Source of the DNA: Larkinella punicea
GTDB lineage: Bacteria > Bacteroidota > Bacteroidia > Cytophagales > Spirosomataceae
Length of the DNA: 64,000 nucleotides
Assembly (NCBI RefSeq): GCF_003334855.1
Contig: NZ_QOWE01000030.1
Location: 42,229-106,228, forward strand
Direction of reading: 5' to 3'
Part shown: positions 52,862 to 62,471 of the stretch, piece by piece
Position numbering within the stretch: position 1 is the stretch's first letter
Layout of the letters: each line of letters opens with the position of its first letter
Made by a program: the position numbers and the translations under genes
The notes under the pieces: generated by a model
Databases searched by the model: none
Told to the model about the DNA's origin: nothing
Seen by the model: the letters and a program-made list of their open reading frames with translations, nothing else

Positions 52862-54097
52862 CTAGGCGGCTGACCGCAGTACGTGCAGCGACGACTTCCC
52901 GAATTTCTCCCGGGCGTAGTCGACCGTGATGGTCAATTCCTTCACTTCCTTCGTTGAGGGAAGCTCATACATGGCATCCGTAATGATCGACTCGCAGATC
53001 GAGCGTAATCCCCTGGCTCCCAGGTTATACACCATCGCCTGATCGACTACGTAATCGAGGGCCAGATCGTCCCAGTACAACTGAATGTCTTCCATCTGAA
53101 ACAGCTTGGCATACTGTTTCGTGATGGCGTTTTTGGGTTCCGTCAAAATCCGGCGCAGTGCTTCCGGGCTGAGGGGTTCGAGGTAGGTCAGAACGGGTAA
53201 ACGGCCAATTAATTCCGGAATCAGACCGAATGATTTCAGATCCTGCGCCGATACGTGCCGCATCAAATGCGCGCGTTCCAGCGATTCGTTCAACCGGCGG
53301 CCACCCGAAAAACCGATGGGCCGGGCATTGACGCGTTTGCCAATGTGCCGGTCGATGCCGTCAAAGGCTCCTCCGCAGATGAACAGGATGTTTTCGGTGT
53401 TGAGGGCAATCATGCGCTGGTCGGGATGTTTGCGCCCGCCCTGGGGTGGCACATTGACGATGGACCCTTCGAGCAGCTTCAACATCGCCTGTTGTACGCC
53501 TTCCCCGCTCACGTCGCGGGTGATGGACGGATTGTCCGATTTCCGGGCAATTTTGTCGATTTCGTCGATGTAAACGATGCCCCGCTCGGCGTTCTCGACG
53601 TTGTAGTCGGCGGCTTGCAACAAACGCGTCAGAATGGTTTCCACATCTTCGCCCACATACCCGGCTTCGGTAATGACCGTGGCGTCGGCAATGCAGAAAG
53701 GCACCTGCAAAATTTTGGCGATGGTCCGCGCCAGATAGGTTTTGCCGGTTCCCGTATCCCCGACCATCACAATATTCGATTTTTCAATCTGAATTTCGTC
53801 GTCCGTTGGCGGCTGCATCAACCGTTTGTAGTGGTTGTAAACGGCAACGGTCATCACTTTTTTGGCCTCGTCCTGCCCAATGATGTATTGATCCAGGTAA
53901 CTTTTCATCTCCATCGGTTTGATGAGATTGAAGTTGGGGCGGTCTTCCGGGTTCGACCGTTTGGGTTTGGTTTCTTCCAGCACCACCTGATGGCCCTGCT
54001 CGATGCAGAAGTTACAAATATGGGCATCGATGCCCGACAGCAGGAGGGACACCTCGTTTTTCCGTCGTCCGCAGAACGAACAGCTCACTTGTGGCAT
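52862..54097 (-). CDS. clpX: ClpX, ATPase subunit of the ClpXP protease
   Basis: AAA+ unfoldase that feeds substrates to ClpP. 411 residues with the N-terminal zinc-binding domain (Cys6, Cys9, Cys28, Cys31), Walker A GDTGTGKT at 113-120, [14 protein letters not shown], Walker [14 protein letters not shown], the [12 protein letters not shown] sensor region, and [13 protein letters not shown]. The C-terminal [13 protein letters not shown] motif is the sensor II region. It has its own strong terminator. In the classic order tig, clpP and clpX are adjacent; here a haem-binding gene lies between clpP and clpX. Confidence 0.97.
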   Translation of the reverse strand: MPQVSCSFCGRRKNEVSLLLSGIDAHICNFCIEQGHQVVLEETKPKRSNPEDRPNFNLIKPMEMKSYLDQYIIGQDEAKKVMTVAVYNHYKRLMQPPTDDEIQIEKSNIVMVGDTGTGKTYLARTIAKILQVPFCIADATVITEAGYVGEDVETILTRLLQAADYNVENAERGIVYIDEIDKIARKSDNPSITRDVSGEGVQQAMLKLLEGSIVNVPPQGGRKHPDQRMIALNTENILFICGGAFDGIDRHIGKRVNARPIGFSGGRRLNESLERAHLMRHVSAQDLKSFGLIPELIGRLPVLTYLEPLSPEALRRILTEPKNAITKQYAKLFQMEDIQLYWDDLALDYVVDQAMVYNLGARGLRSICESIITDAMYELPSTKEVKELTITVDYAREKFGKSSLHVLRSAA

Positions 54098-54337
54098 AAA
54101 AATTTTTCTAAACGATTTAGATCGCGTTTTCGCTTAACGTTGGGTATCAGCCGCCGGGTTCCGGCTCAACTGATAAAAAAGCAGGACCCATTGGGGGAAC
54201 CAGGTCGTGCCAAAACAAATATACTAGAAAATTCGGTTGGGTAATTGATGAGGGTGCATTCAGAAAACGATACGGGATTGCAAACCAAACAGAACCCGGT
54301 TTTGCACCGTAATCAGGCCACTTTTTGTGGCGGCTTT

Positions 54338-54802
54338 TTATTTTTCGGGAATGACCCCCAGCCGCGCCCGCTCTGTTTTGACCCATTCGACAAGCAGTTG
54401 CTGCTGGGCTTCGCTCAATTTGGCATCCTGATGAATCAGCGTATAGGCCGGCAAGGGCATATGACCTTCCTCCACTTCTTCCGCCATTTCTTCCAGTTTG
54501 TGATCCATGCGCTTTTTGTCGTACTGGGCAAAATTGGAGAAATTCAATTCGCTCTTTCCCTCATCGACGTGATTGGCCAGCCACAGGCTCACCGGACTGA
54601 TGCTCGCATACCAGGGATACCTCGTGTGGTTGGAATGGCAATCGTAGCACGCCTGTTTCAGGGTGGTCATTACCGCATCCGGCACCGTTACAAAATGGGT
54701 GACGTCCTGGGGTGTATCTGCGGATCCTTCATTTTTTTCGGGCCGAATAAATTGAATACCAATGAATAACACGACAAGTCCGATCAGGATATTCTTTTTC
54801 AT
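54338..54802 (-). CDS. Haem-binding (c-type) domain protein
   Basis: 154 residues. N-terminal signal/anchor (MKKNILIGLVVLFIGIQFI), then the haem attachment motif ACYDCHSNHTRYPWY (Cys52, Cys55, His56) and a helical domain with PLPAYTLIHQDAKLSEAQQQLLVEWVKTER at the end. This is the small Haem_bd family common in Bacteroidota. It is likely periplasmic, with covalent haem and a possible Met or His second ligand. An electron-transfer role is inferred. It lies between clpP and clpX on the same strand without an obvious functional link. Confidence 0.93.
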   Translation of the reverse strand: MKKNILIGLVVLFIGIQFIRPEKNEGSADTPQDVTHFVTVPDAVMTTLKQACYDCHSNHTRYPWYASISPVSLWLANHVDEGKSELNFSNFAQYDKKRMDHKLEEMAEEVEEGHMPLPAYTLIHQDAKLSEAQQQLLVEWVKTERARLGVIPEK

Positions 54803-54844
54803 AGCCGTAGTTTAGAGGAAGACGCTAAAATAGTGACTTTCCCG

Positions 54845-54883
54845 ATAAAAAAAACGGAAACCGTCGCAGACAGTTTCCGTTTT
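54845..54883 (-). terminator. Rho-independent terminator of clpP
   Basis: Arms AAAACGGAAAC (54851-54861) and its complement (54873-54883) with an 11-nt loop; on the minus strand a T-run follows. It lies 22 nt after the clpP stop. Confidence 0.85.
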
Positions 54884-54905
54884 GGGTATTCGATTCTTCC
54901 GACTC

Positions 54906-55580
54906 TTACTTCTCCCGACGCAATACCTCATCGATCAGGCCATATTCCTTGGCTTCTTCAGCCCGGAACCACTTGTCGCGGTCGGAGTCTTTTTCGATTT
55001 GCTCCTTCGTTTTTCCGGAGTGATCTGCGATGATTTCGTAGAGTTCATCCCGCAGTTTTACGATTTCACGGGCGGTAATTTCAATATCGACCGACTGGCC
55101 CTGGGCGCCCCCCGACGGCTGGTGAATCATCACCCGGGCGTGGGGCAGTGCCGACCGTTTGCCGGCGGCTCCTCCACAAAGCAATACCGCACCCATCGAA
55201 GCGGCCAGGCTCGTACAAACCGTGGCGACGTCGGGCCGGACATACTGCATGGTGTCATAAATTCCCAAACCGGCATACACCGAGCCACCGGGGCTGTTGA
55301 TGTACATCAGGATATCCTTTTTCGGGTCGGCAGATTCCAGGAAAAGCAACTGTGCGACAATGATGTTGGCGATGTTATCATCAACGCCCATCCCCATGAA
55401 GATGATCCGGTCGGCCATCAGCCGCGAGAAAACGTCGACTTCGCGGAAGTTCATCGGACGTTCTTCAATCACGGAGCGGGTCATATTTTCAACGGTATGG
55501 TTTACGTAGCCATCTACCGTCAACCCGTTCAGACCCATGTGGTGAACGGCAAATTTGCGGAATTCATTTCCTTGATTCAT
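54906..55580 (-). CDS. clpP: ClpP protease subunit
   Basis: Serine protease chamber of ClpXP. 224 residues; catalytic Ser128 in [11 protein letters not shown] and His153 in MIHQPSGG, with the Asp in EKDSDRD (Asp198). [19 protein letters not shown] near 92-110 is the conserved handle region. An N-terminal extension of about 30 residues precedes the [14 protein letters not shown] segment, perhaps a propeptide. A TAAGTTTG -7 box lies at 55615-55622, with no clear -33. It has its own terminator and so is a separate unit from clpX. Confidence 0.96.
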   Translation of the reverse strand: MNQGNEFRKFAVHHMGLNGLTVDGYVNHTVENMTRSVIEERPMNFREVDVFSRLMADRIIFMGMGVDDNIANIIVAQLLFLESADPKKDILMYINSPGGSVYAGLGIYDTMQYVRPDVATVCTSLAASMGAVLLCGGAAGKRSALPHARVMIHQPSGGAQGQSVDIEITAREIVKLRDELYEIIADHSGKTKEQIEKDSDRDKWFRAEEAKEYGLIDEVLRREK

Positions 55581-55808
55581 ACTGATTATTCTTCTGTTTA
55601 GCGCAACGAAAATACAAACTTAACGCACTCTCTGGTATCCGGTTGTCAGCCTTCGTTTTTTTTTCCGGAACAAAGGCAGGTTGATGACTGAAAACCGGTT
55701 TTGAAACCAACTTCCCCTTTGTCCGTGTTACGATACAAAAATGGGCAATCAAACCCGGTTTTGATAGTCGGTTTGACTTATTATATTATCAGAATTTCTT
55801 GAGACGCC

Positions 55809-56207
55809 ATGACTATAAGTTCCCAAATCCGTTTGCTGCGCCAACAGAAGGGGTATTCGCAGGAAAATATGGCCGATATGCTGGGCCTCTCCACCACCGC
55901 TTACGGGGACATTGAGCGGGGAAAAACGGATGTAACGCTCTCGCGCTTGCAGCAAATTGCAACGGCACTCGGCACCACGGCCGCCCAATTGCTGTCGGGA
56001 GAAATCCAGCCCCACCAAGAATTGTACCCGGCCGAAGTGGTTCACCAGGTCGAAACGCTGAAATCCGCGCAGGAGCGGAAAGACCTGGAAATCGAAAAGC
56101 TGCGAATGGAAGTGGCCTACTGGAAACGGAAAGCCGAAGACATCGCCCTGGTCGAGGTCGTCCGCCATCTCGTTCCACCCACCGACCGAAACCGAATCGG
56201 GTTCTAA
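55809..56207 (+). CDS. XRE-family helix-turn-helix regulator with coiled-coil tail
   Basis: 132 residues. The HTH_3 domain covers about 5-62 (IRLLRQQKGYSQENMADMLGLSTTAYGDIERGKTDVTLSRLQQIATAL). The C-terminal half is a charged coiled coil (about 78-115: VHQVETLKSAQERKDLEIEKLRMEVAYWKRKAED), probably for dimerisation. The DNA target is unknown. It lies on the plus strand between clpP and tig, which are both on the minus strand. A 53-bp-arm hairpin begins 3 nt after its stop and fills the space to the tig stop. Confidence 0.92.
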   Translation: MTISSQIRLLRQQKGYSQENMADMLGLSTTAYGDIERGKTDVTLSRLQQIATALGTTAAQLLSGEIQPHQELYPAEVVHQVETLKSAQERKDLEIEKLRMEVAYWKRKAEDIALVEVVRHLVPPTDRNRIGF

Positions 56208-56210
56208 TCC

Positions 56211-56347
56211 CCACCCTGTTAGCGCCGGGCCGACGTTTCGGTCGAAGACCCTGACAGCGGTGGGAATTAAAACCCGATCCTTTGAACAACACCTCCACCG
56301 CTGTCAGGGTCTTCGACCGAAACGTCGGCCCGGCGCTAACAGGGTGG
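56211..56347. repeat. 53-bp perfect hairpin between convergent genes
   Basis: Arms 56211-56263 and 56295-56347 are perfect complements with a 31-nt loop, the longest hairpin in the window. Each arm contains GCCGGGCCG(A)CG, a core shared with the hairpin at 19461-19567. Each also holds two diverged copies of a CCTG(A/T)(C/T)AGCG motif, and a third copy follows at 56350-56361. It starts 3 nt after the XRE gene stop and ends 18 nt before the tig stop. Confidence 0.95.
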
Positions 56348-56365
56348 GCGCTGACAGGGTGAATA

Positions 56366-57724
56366 TTACACCGGCTGACGCGTGCTCACGAGTTCTTTAA
56401 ACTCATCCACCGAAACCGTCCGCGGCTCCAGCGTCAATTTGCTTTTGATCAACTCGATCACTTTATCGTCGGACAGGCGGTTATACATTTTCATGTAATT
56501 TTCGCCTTTTTCATCCATCAAATACTGCTGGGCAATTTTATCGATGCTTTGGTTCATCGACTCATCATCGCCGTAGAAGCCAAACTGCTCGCGCACCATG
56601 CCCCGCGTCACGTTCATCACGTCTTCGTAGGTCACGTTGATCTCGTTCTGGCTGGCAATTTTGTTTTTGATCAGTTGCAGTTTCACCGAACGGGCAAAGG
56701 CGTCGTATTGCTCTTCCACTTCTGCTTCCGTCACACTGCCTTCGTTGGTAGCCAGTAGCCACTGTTTCAGGAAATCGTCCGGCAGTTCGATGGTGATGTT
56801 ATCCAGCAAAGCCTGCTCAATATCAAGACGTTCCAGCGTTGCCGACTCGCGTCCGTAGTTGCCTTTGATCACTTCCAGCACTTTTTCGCGGAACTGTTCT
56901 TCCGTTTCAACGGCATCTTTCCCCAACACTTTATCGAAAAACTCCTGGCCGATTTCCGCCGGTTCGCTGCGGGTAATGTCATCGACAGTAAAGGTAAATT
57001 CACCTTCCAGATTGGCCGCTTCTTCGCCTTTCAGGCCGGTAGCCAGCCCGCGGGCTTTCTCGTCCGCAAACGTTTTCTGAATATCGAAGGTAACGGTATC
57101 GCCTTTTTTCAGACCTACAAATTTCGGCAGTTCTTCGGCTGCGATTTGCTTGGTTGGAAAGGCGGTTTTGGTGGCAAACGGTTCGCCGTCTTCTTTCGCC
57201 TGTTGCTTCAGTTCACCATAAATCATGTCGCCCTCAGCCGATTCTTCGACGTGCGCCTGACCGCTAAACCGGGTTTTCAGTTCTTCGATGGCCGAATTCA
57301 ACTCGGTTTCACCCGCTTGAATCTCGTAAGACGGTACGGGTGGCAAGGCGTCGAAATCAACTTCAAAATCTGAAGCCAGGCCGATGTTATAATTGAATTC
57401 AAACTCATTCTGACTATCCCAGTCGATGGCATCAGCCTGCTCGCGGTCGGGCAACGGATCACCAACCACTTGCAGTTTATTATCGCGGATGTAGTTACTA
57501 ACCGTGTTTTTCAACAACTCGTTGATTTCTTCCACCAGCACGCTTTTGCCGTACATTTTCTGAATCAACGACGTCGGCACTTTGCCCGGACGGAACCCTT
57601 TGATGCTGGCCCGACGTCCGTAGTCTTTCAATTTCTTATCTACTTCCGGCTGATAGTCGCTTTTCGATAGCTTGATTTTCAGCGAAGCGTTGGTTTCCGT
57701 TGATTTTTCTAATGCAATTTCCAC
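56366..57724 (-). CDS. tig: Trigger factor
   Basis: Ribosome-bound chaperone for nascent chains. 452 residues; the ribosome-docking signature GFRPGKVP is at 43-50, in I-K-GFRPGKVPTSLIQKMYGKSVLVEEINELL. A PPIase-like middle region follows (about 150-250, EESAEGDMIYGELKQQ, KKGDTVTFDI), then a long helical C-terminal chaperone domain (about 255-450). The FKBP-like domain keeps general shape only; catalytic status cannot be judged. It is the first element of the tig-clpP-clpX neighbourhood. Confidence 0.95.
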   Translation of the reverse strand: MEIALEKSTETNASLKIKLSKSDYQPEVDKKLKDYGRRASIKGFRPGKVPTSLIQKMYGKSVLVEEINELLKNTVSNYIRDNKLQVVGDPLPDREQADAIDWDSQNEFEFNYNIGLASDFEVDFDALPPVPSYEIQAGETELNSAIEELKTRFSGQAHVEESAEGDMIYGELKQQAKEDGEPFATKTAFPTKQIAAEELPKFVGLKKGDTVTFDIQKTFADEKARGLATGLKGEEAANLEGEFTFTVDDITRSEPAEIGQEFFDKVLGKDAVETEEQFREKVLEVIKGNYGRESATLERLDIEQALLDNITIELPDDFLKQWLLATNEGSVTEAEVEEQYDAFARSVKLQLIKNKIASQNEINVTYEDVMNVTRGMVREQFGFYGDDESMNQSIDKIAQQYLMDEKGENYMKMYNRLSDDKVIELIKSKLTLEPRTVSVDEFKELVSTRQPV

Positions 57725-57732
57725 GATGCAAC

Positions 57733-57828
57733 AATTTTGAATGAAAGAATGAGTGAATGAATGAATGGTTACGGAACATAACCCCGAAGGATTTATTCAC
57801 TCATTCACTCATTCACTCATTCAAAATT
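57733..57828. repeat. 34-bp hairpin of octamer units between tig and tRNA-Leu
   Basis: Arms 57733-57766 and 57795-57828 are complementary with three mismatches, around a 28-nt loop. The left arm is made of 8-nt units (GAATGAAA, GAATGAGT, GAATGAAT, GAATGGTT). The right arm is three tandem copies of ATTCACTC plus flanks. It starts 9 nt before the tig ATG (on the minus strand) and its right end touches the tRNA gene's CCA end. Confidence 0.9.
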
Positions 57829-57913
57829 TGGTACGGGCGGAGGGACTCGAACCCCCATGCCTTGCGGCACCAGATCCTAAGTCTGGCACGTCTACCAATT
57901 TCGCCACGCCCGC
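57829..57913 (-). tRNA. tRNA-Leu (anticodon UAG)
   Basis: An 85-nt cloverleaf on the minus strand. The acceptor stem GCGGGCG pairs with CGCCCGT (one G:U). The anticodon stem is CCAGA/TCTGG with loop CTTAGGA (anticodon TAG, reading CUA). A long variable arm is typical of leucine tRNAs, and the T-stem GGGGG/CCCTC surrounds TTCGAGT. The 3' end ACCA is encoded (57829-57832). The gene lies between tig and relA/spoT and reads away from relA/spoT. Confidence 0.96.
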
Positions 57914-58136
57914 GAATATCTAGTTTGGTTTTTTAGTCGTTAGGGGAATGAAGCGTTCTCTATTCACGCCCGAAGCCCGTCATGTTCTAACTCCCAAACT
58001 ATTTTTGGCCTGCAAAAGTACAAATGATTTCTGTATTGAACAACCACTTCCTGAACGAGGATTATTTTTTCTAACTATTCCTTTGATTTGCTGAGCCAGT
58101 TTTCTAATATTAATGTATATCCTGTAGCCGAAAGTG

Positions 58137-60419
58137 ATGCAGCTTATAACCCAAGAAGAAGGACGCACCCCTATGGACATAACCGCTGAACCGGTCATTG
58201 ACCTTGACCAGGAACGGAAAGAAATTTTGAAGTGCTACCGCCGGTTGCTGCGGGAAGCGAAACCGATGTTGAAGGATAATGACGCCAAATTGATCAAAAA
58301 GGCGTTCAATACATCCCTGGAAGCCCATCAGAGCATGCGCAGGCGGTCGGGCGAACCGTATATCTATCACCCGCTCGCCGTTGCCCAGATTGCCGTTGAA
58401 GAAATCGGATTGGGGACCACCTCCATCGTTGCCGCCCTGCTGCACGATGTCGTGGAGGATACCGACATGACGATTGCCGACATCGACCGGCTCTTCGGTC
58501 CGAAGGTTGCCCGAATCATCGACGGCCTGACCAAGATTTCGGGAAAATTCGAATACGGCACTTCGCAACAGGCCGAGAACTTCCGCAAGATGCTGCTGAC
58601 GTTGTCGGACGATGTGCGGGTGATCCTGATCAAACTGGCCGACCGGTTGCACAACATGCGGACGCTCGACTCGATGCCCCGCGACAAACAGCTCAAAATT
58701 GCTTCCGAAACGATTTACATCTACGCCCCGCTGGCCCACCGGCTGGGGTTGAACGCGATCAAGTCAGAACTGGAAGATCTGTACTTAAAATATGCCGAAC
58801 CGGAAGCCTATAAGGACATTGCCCGGAAACTGCGGGAAACCAAAACCGCCCGGGATCGCTTCATCGCCCGCTTTATTGAGCCGATTGAGGAAGATTTGAA
58901 AGAAATGGGCTACGATTTTGTGGTGAAAGGCCGCCCCAAGTCCATTTATTCCATCTATAACAAGCTCAGCAAGCAGAAAAAACCGTTCGAGGAAATCTTC
59001 GATCTGTTTGCCATCCGGATCATTCTGAATGTGCCGCCCGAAAGCGAAAAAGCCGGTTGCTGGCAGGCCTACTCCGTCGTAACGGATCATTACAAGCCCA
59101 ATCCCGACCGGTTGAAAGACTGGATCAGCACCCCCCGCGCCAACGGCTACGAGTCGTTGCACACCACGGTGATGAGCAAAGCCGGGCAGTGGGTAGAAGT
59201 ACAGATCCGGACGGCCCGCATGAACGAAATCGCCGAAAAGGGCTATGCGGCTCACTGGAAATACAAAGGCAACGAAACCCAGACCGGGCGCGGCATCGAA
59301 ACCTGGATCAGTCAGGTGCGCGAAATGCTCGAATCGGCCAGCAACGAAAAAACCGGTGCCATCGAGTTTCTGGACGATTTCCGGAGTAACCTGTACAGCG
59401 AGGAAGTATTCGTCTTTACGCCCAAAGGTGACTTAAAGGTTTTGCAGCGGGGAGCCACGGCACTGGATTTTGCCTTCGACATTCACACCCAGATTGGGGC
59501 GCGGTGTATGGCGGCCAAGGTCAATACGACGCTGGTGCCGCTCAGCCACGTGCTGAACAATGGCGATCAGGTTGAGATCATTACCTCCAACAAACAAAAA
59601 CCGAACGAGGACTGGCTGCGGTTTGTGGTGACATCGAAAGCCAAAACCAAGATCAAAGACCTCATCAAGGAGGAGAACAAACAGCACATTACGGACGGGC
59701 GCGAAGCCGTGGCCAGAAAATTGAAAACGCTTCGTCTGGAAATGACGAACGAAGTGCTGAATCAGCTTCGGGCGTATTTCGGTTCCAAAACGTCCAACGA
59801 TTTCTTTTACCGCGTCGGCAAGGGGCACATTGATGTTCAGGAACTGAAGCGGTTTAAATCGGACAAGGAATCCAAGGAAAACCGCCAGAACAAACTCAAT
59901 ACCGACACGCTTCAGGACGGAAAACAGTTTGAAAAAGAACTGAAAAAACTCCACGGCGAGCGGGCCGACGCCGACATGCTGCTGATCGGCGAAGACATGG
60001 ACCGGATCGATTACACGCTGGCAAAGTGCTGCAATCCGATCTCGGGCGACGACGTTTTCGGGTTTGTGACGGTAAACGAAGGCATCAAGATCCACCGGAC
60101 CACCTGCCCGAATGCCGTTGAACTGATGTCGAACCACGGCAACCGGATTATCAAAGCCAAGTGGACGTCGCAGCGCGATCTGGCTTTTCTGGCTGGTTTG
60201 CGGATCACGGGCACCGACCGCGTAGGTCTGGTGAATGACGTAACCAAAATCATCAGCAACGAACTGCACATCAACATCCGGTCGATCACGATTGACTCGA
60301 AAGACGGAATTTTTGAAGGCACCCTGAAGTTATACGTTCACAACACCCGTCACCTCGAAGAATTGATGAAAAAACTCGAAAAAGTCGATGGAGTCGTGAA
60401 AGTAGCCCGGTTTGATTAA
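58137..60419 (+). CDS. Bifunctional (p)ppGpp synthetase/hydrolase (RelA/SpoT family)
   Basis: Alarmone enzyme of the stringent response, about 760 residues, with domains in order. The HD hydrolase (about 55-200) has YIYHPLAVAQIAVEE, SIVAALLHDVVEDTDMT and H-DR-LHNMRTL. The synthetase (about 240-375) has GRPKSIYSIYNKLSKQ and RANGYESLHTTV; TGS (about 410-475) has EVFVFTPKGDLKVLQRGATALDFAF. A zinc-finger-like CCNPI region sits near 625 and an ACT domain at the C-terminus. The intact HD motif suggests hydrolase activity as well as synthesis. Alternative starts are a GTG at 58134 and an ATG at 58173. It is followed by fur and purA, an order I know from Bacteroidota. Confidence 0.95.
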   Translation: MQLITQEEGRTPMDITAEPVIDLDQERKEILKCYRRLLREAKPMLKDNDAKLIKKAFNTSLEAHQSMRRRSGEPYIYHPLAVAQIAVEEIGLGTTSIVAALLHDVVEDTDMTIADIDRLFGPKVARIIDGLTKISGKFEYGTSQQAENFRKMLLTLSDDVRVILIKLADRLHNMRTLDSMPRDKQLKIASETIYIYAPLAHRLGLNAIKSELEDLYLKYAEPEAYKDIARKLRETKTARDRFIARFIEPIEEDLKEMGYDFVVKGRPKSIYSIYNKLSKQKKPFEEIFDLFAIRIILNVPPESEKAGCWQAYSVVTDHYKPNPDRLKDWISTPRANGYESLHTTVMSKAGQWVEVQIRTARMNEIAEKGYAAHWKYKGNETQTGRGIETWISQVREMLESASNEKTGAIEFLDDFRSNLYSEEVFVFTPKGDLKVLQRGATALDFAFDIHTQIGARCMAAKVNTTLVPLSHVLNNGDQVEIITSNKQKPNEDWLRFVVTSKAKTKIKDLIKEENKQHITDGREAVARKLKTLRLEMTNEVLNQLRAYFGSKTSNDFFYRVGKGHIDVQELKRFKSDKESKENRQNKLNTDTLQDGKQFEKELKKLHGERADADMLLIGEDMDRIDYTLAKCCNPISGDDVFGFVTVNEGIKIHRTTCPNAVELMSNHGNRIIKAKWTSQRDLAFLAGLRITGTDRVGLVNDVTKIISNELHINIRSITIDSKDGIFEGTLKLYVHNTRHLEELMKKLEKVDGVVKVARFD

Positions 60420-60549
60420 TTTTGTACTGCATTAGCGAGTTCTGGGATTTTGGAGTGGACGGATATGGGGGTAAATAGTCTCGTATATACTTTACTGCCA
60501 GCTTCTTAAGCTCAACACGCCGAACTCCGGAATTCATAAATGTGAAGTT

Positions 60550-61068
60550 ATGCCCATAGCGAAACAAGCCAACCTCGATGCCGCAAAGAAAATTTTTACG
60601 GCGTATTTAGAAAGCAAAGCCCTGCGGAAGACCCCGGAACGCTTCGCTATTCTGGAAGAGATCTATAACCGTGAAGATCATTTTGATGTCGATGAACTCT
60701 ACATCTCGATGAAAAATAAAAAGTACCAGGTCAGCCGGGCGACGGTTTACAACACGCTCGATGTGCTGGTGGATTGTGATCTGGTAACGAAACACCAGTT
60801 CGGAAAAAACCTGGCGCAATACGAGAAGTCGTACGGTTACAAGCAGCACGATCATATTATCTGCACGGATTGCCACCACGTGATGGAGTTCTGCGATCCC
60901 CGCGTCCAGAACATTCAGTCGCTGGTGGGCGATATGCTGAAATTCAACGTGATGCACCACTCGCTGATTTTCTATGGAAGCTGCCAGCGCGACCATTGCG
61001 AAAACCGGTCCAAAAGCGAAGAAGAAAAAGATCTTCAGGAACACGGCGGACAACCGCTGGTTTCGTAG
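60550..61068 (+). CDS. Fur-family transcriptional regulator
   Basis: 172-residue metal-dependent repressor. The winged helix occupies about 15-90 ([50 protein letters not shown]). The metal region has [21 protein letters not shown], with a CxxC zinc pair at Cys105 and Cys108 plus histidines, and SCQRDHC near 145 gives further Cys. Whether it senses iron, zinc or another metal cannot be decided. It lies between relA/spoT and purA on the same strand, 130 nt after the former. Confidence 0.93.
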   Translation: MPIAKQANLDAAKKIFTAYLESKALRKTPERFAILEEIYNREDHFDVDELYISMKNKKYQVSRATVYNTLDVLVDCDLVTKHQFGKNLAQYEKSYGYKQHDHIICTDCHHVMEFCDPRVQNIQSLVGDMLKFNVMHHSLIFYGSCQRDHCENRSKSEEEKDLQEHGGQPLVS

Positions 61069-61161
61069 TCATTACTAAATTATGGGCAAATAACGCCCAA
61101 ACACTTCGTTTCAACGACTAAAACCTAACTCGATGAACGCAGTCATTTTTAAATTTTTATT

Positions 61162-62445
61162 ATGGTAGATGTATTACTCGGCCTGCAATGGGGCGACGAA
61201 GGTAAGGGGAAAATAGTGGATGTACTGGCCCCACAGTACGAAGTGGTAGCCCGTTTTCAGGGTGGACCGAACGCCGGTCATACGCTGGAATTCGACGGCT
61301 ATAAGCACGTCCTGCACCAGATTCCGTCGGGAATTTTCCGGACGGATATTAAAAATATCATCGGAAACGGCGTCGTTCTCGACCCGATCGTGTTCCGGAA
61401 AGAGATCGACGGTTTAGCCAAATACAAGCTCGATCTGACGCGTAATCTCTTCATTTCTAAAAAAGCATCGATTATTCTGCCGACCCACCGCCTGCTGGAT
61501 GCGGCTTATGAACTGTCCAAAGGCGAGTCGAAAATCGGATCTACCCTGCGCGGAATCGGCCCGACGTACCAGGACAAAGTAGCCCGTCAGGGCTTGCGCG
61601 TAGGCGATGTGCTTTCGCCGAACTTCCGCGCCAAATACACCAAACTGGTTGACCTCCACAAGATTACGCTGGATCACCATCAGTTTGATTACCAGTCGGT
61701 TTTGCCACAGGCCGAAGCGGAATTCTTCGAAGCCGTGGAGTTCATGAAGCAGTTTCAACTGGTTGAAAGCGAATACGAAGTGAACCGATCTCTGAGTGCG
61801 GGTCAGAAAGTGCTGGCGGAAGGTGCGCAGGGATCGCTGCTCGACATTGATTTTGGCTCCTATCCTTTCGTAACCAGTTCGAACACGATGTCGGCGGGTG
61901 CCTGCACCGGCCTGGGCATTGCGCCCCGGCAAATCGGTGAGGTGTTCGGTATTTTCAAAGCCTATTGCACCCGCGTTGGCAGCGGCCCCTTCCCCACCGA
62001 ATTGTCGGACGAAACCGGCGAACAGATGCGGGCGGAAGGCCGGGAGTTTGGCGCGACGACGGGTCGCCCCCGCCGGTGTGGCTGGCTCGACCTGCCCGCG
62101 CTGAAATACGCCATCATGATCAACGGCGTGACGCAACTGATTATGATGAAGGTCGATGTTCTGAACATTTTCGATACCATCAACATCTGTACGCATTACC
62201 AGTTGCCGGACGGAACAGTTACGGAACAACTGCCTTATGACCTGTGTGATACGGCCGTCGTTCCGATTTACAAGGAATTTAAAGGCTGGAAAACCGATCT
62301 GGCTACCTTTCATACGTACGAAGAGGTTCCGACCGAACTGGCCGCTTACATCGACTTTTTAGAAGCCGAACTGGGCCTGCCAATCAGCTTTATCTCGACC
62401 GGTCCGGATCGGGGCGCGATCATTCACCGCGAAGCCGTGGTATAA
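61162..62445 (+). CDS. purA: Adenylosuccinate synthetase
   Basis: First step from IMP to AMP: GTP-dependent ligation of IMP and aspartate. 427 residues with the N-terminal GLQWGDEGKGKIVD (residues 7-20; Asp13 catalytic), R-FQGGPNAGHTLEF with His41, GSTLRGIGPTYQDKVARQGLRVGD (about 131-153), TSSNTMSAGACTGLGIAP near 240-257 and FGATTGRPRRCGWLDLPALKYA near 295-316. The length matches the family. It ends with its own terminator 27 nt after the stop and is the last gene of the relA/spoT-fur-purA group. Confidence 0.97.
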   Translation: MVDVLLGLQWGDEGKGKIVDVLAPQYEVVARFQGGPNAGHTLEFDGYKHVLHQIPSGIFRTDIKNIIGNGVVLDPIVFRKEIDGLAKYKLDLTRNLFISKKASIILPTHRLLDAAYELSKGESKIGSTLRGIGPTYQDKVARQGLRVGDVLSPNFRAKYTKLVDLHKITLDHHQFDYQSVLPQAEAEFFEAVEFMKQFQLVESEYEVNRSLSAGQKVLAEGAQGSLLDIDFGSYPFVTSSNTMSAGACTGLGIAPRQIGEVFGIFKAYCTRVGSGPFPTELSDETGEQMRAEGREFGATTGRPRRCGWLDLPALKYAIMINGVTQLIMMKVDVLNIFDTINICTHYQLPDGTVTEQLPYDLCDTAVVPIYKEFKGWKTDLATFHTYEEVPTELAAYIDFLEAELGLPISFISTGPDRGAIIHREAVV

Positions 62446-62471
62446 CACCCGGTTTATACTACTGATTTGAG

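Noticed and set aside
55564..55752. 62-codon minus-strand ORF upstream of clpP
   Set aside because: It overlaps the clpP start and its TAAGTTTG promoter box and has no protein-like features.
57733..57828. Regular short repeats considered as a CRISPR array
   Set aside because: Units are 8 nt with no spacers, and no cas gene is present; it is a hairpin of tandem octamers.
61414..62313. 299-codon minus-strand frame opposite purA
   Set aside because: purA is unmistakable on the plus strand over its full length.
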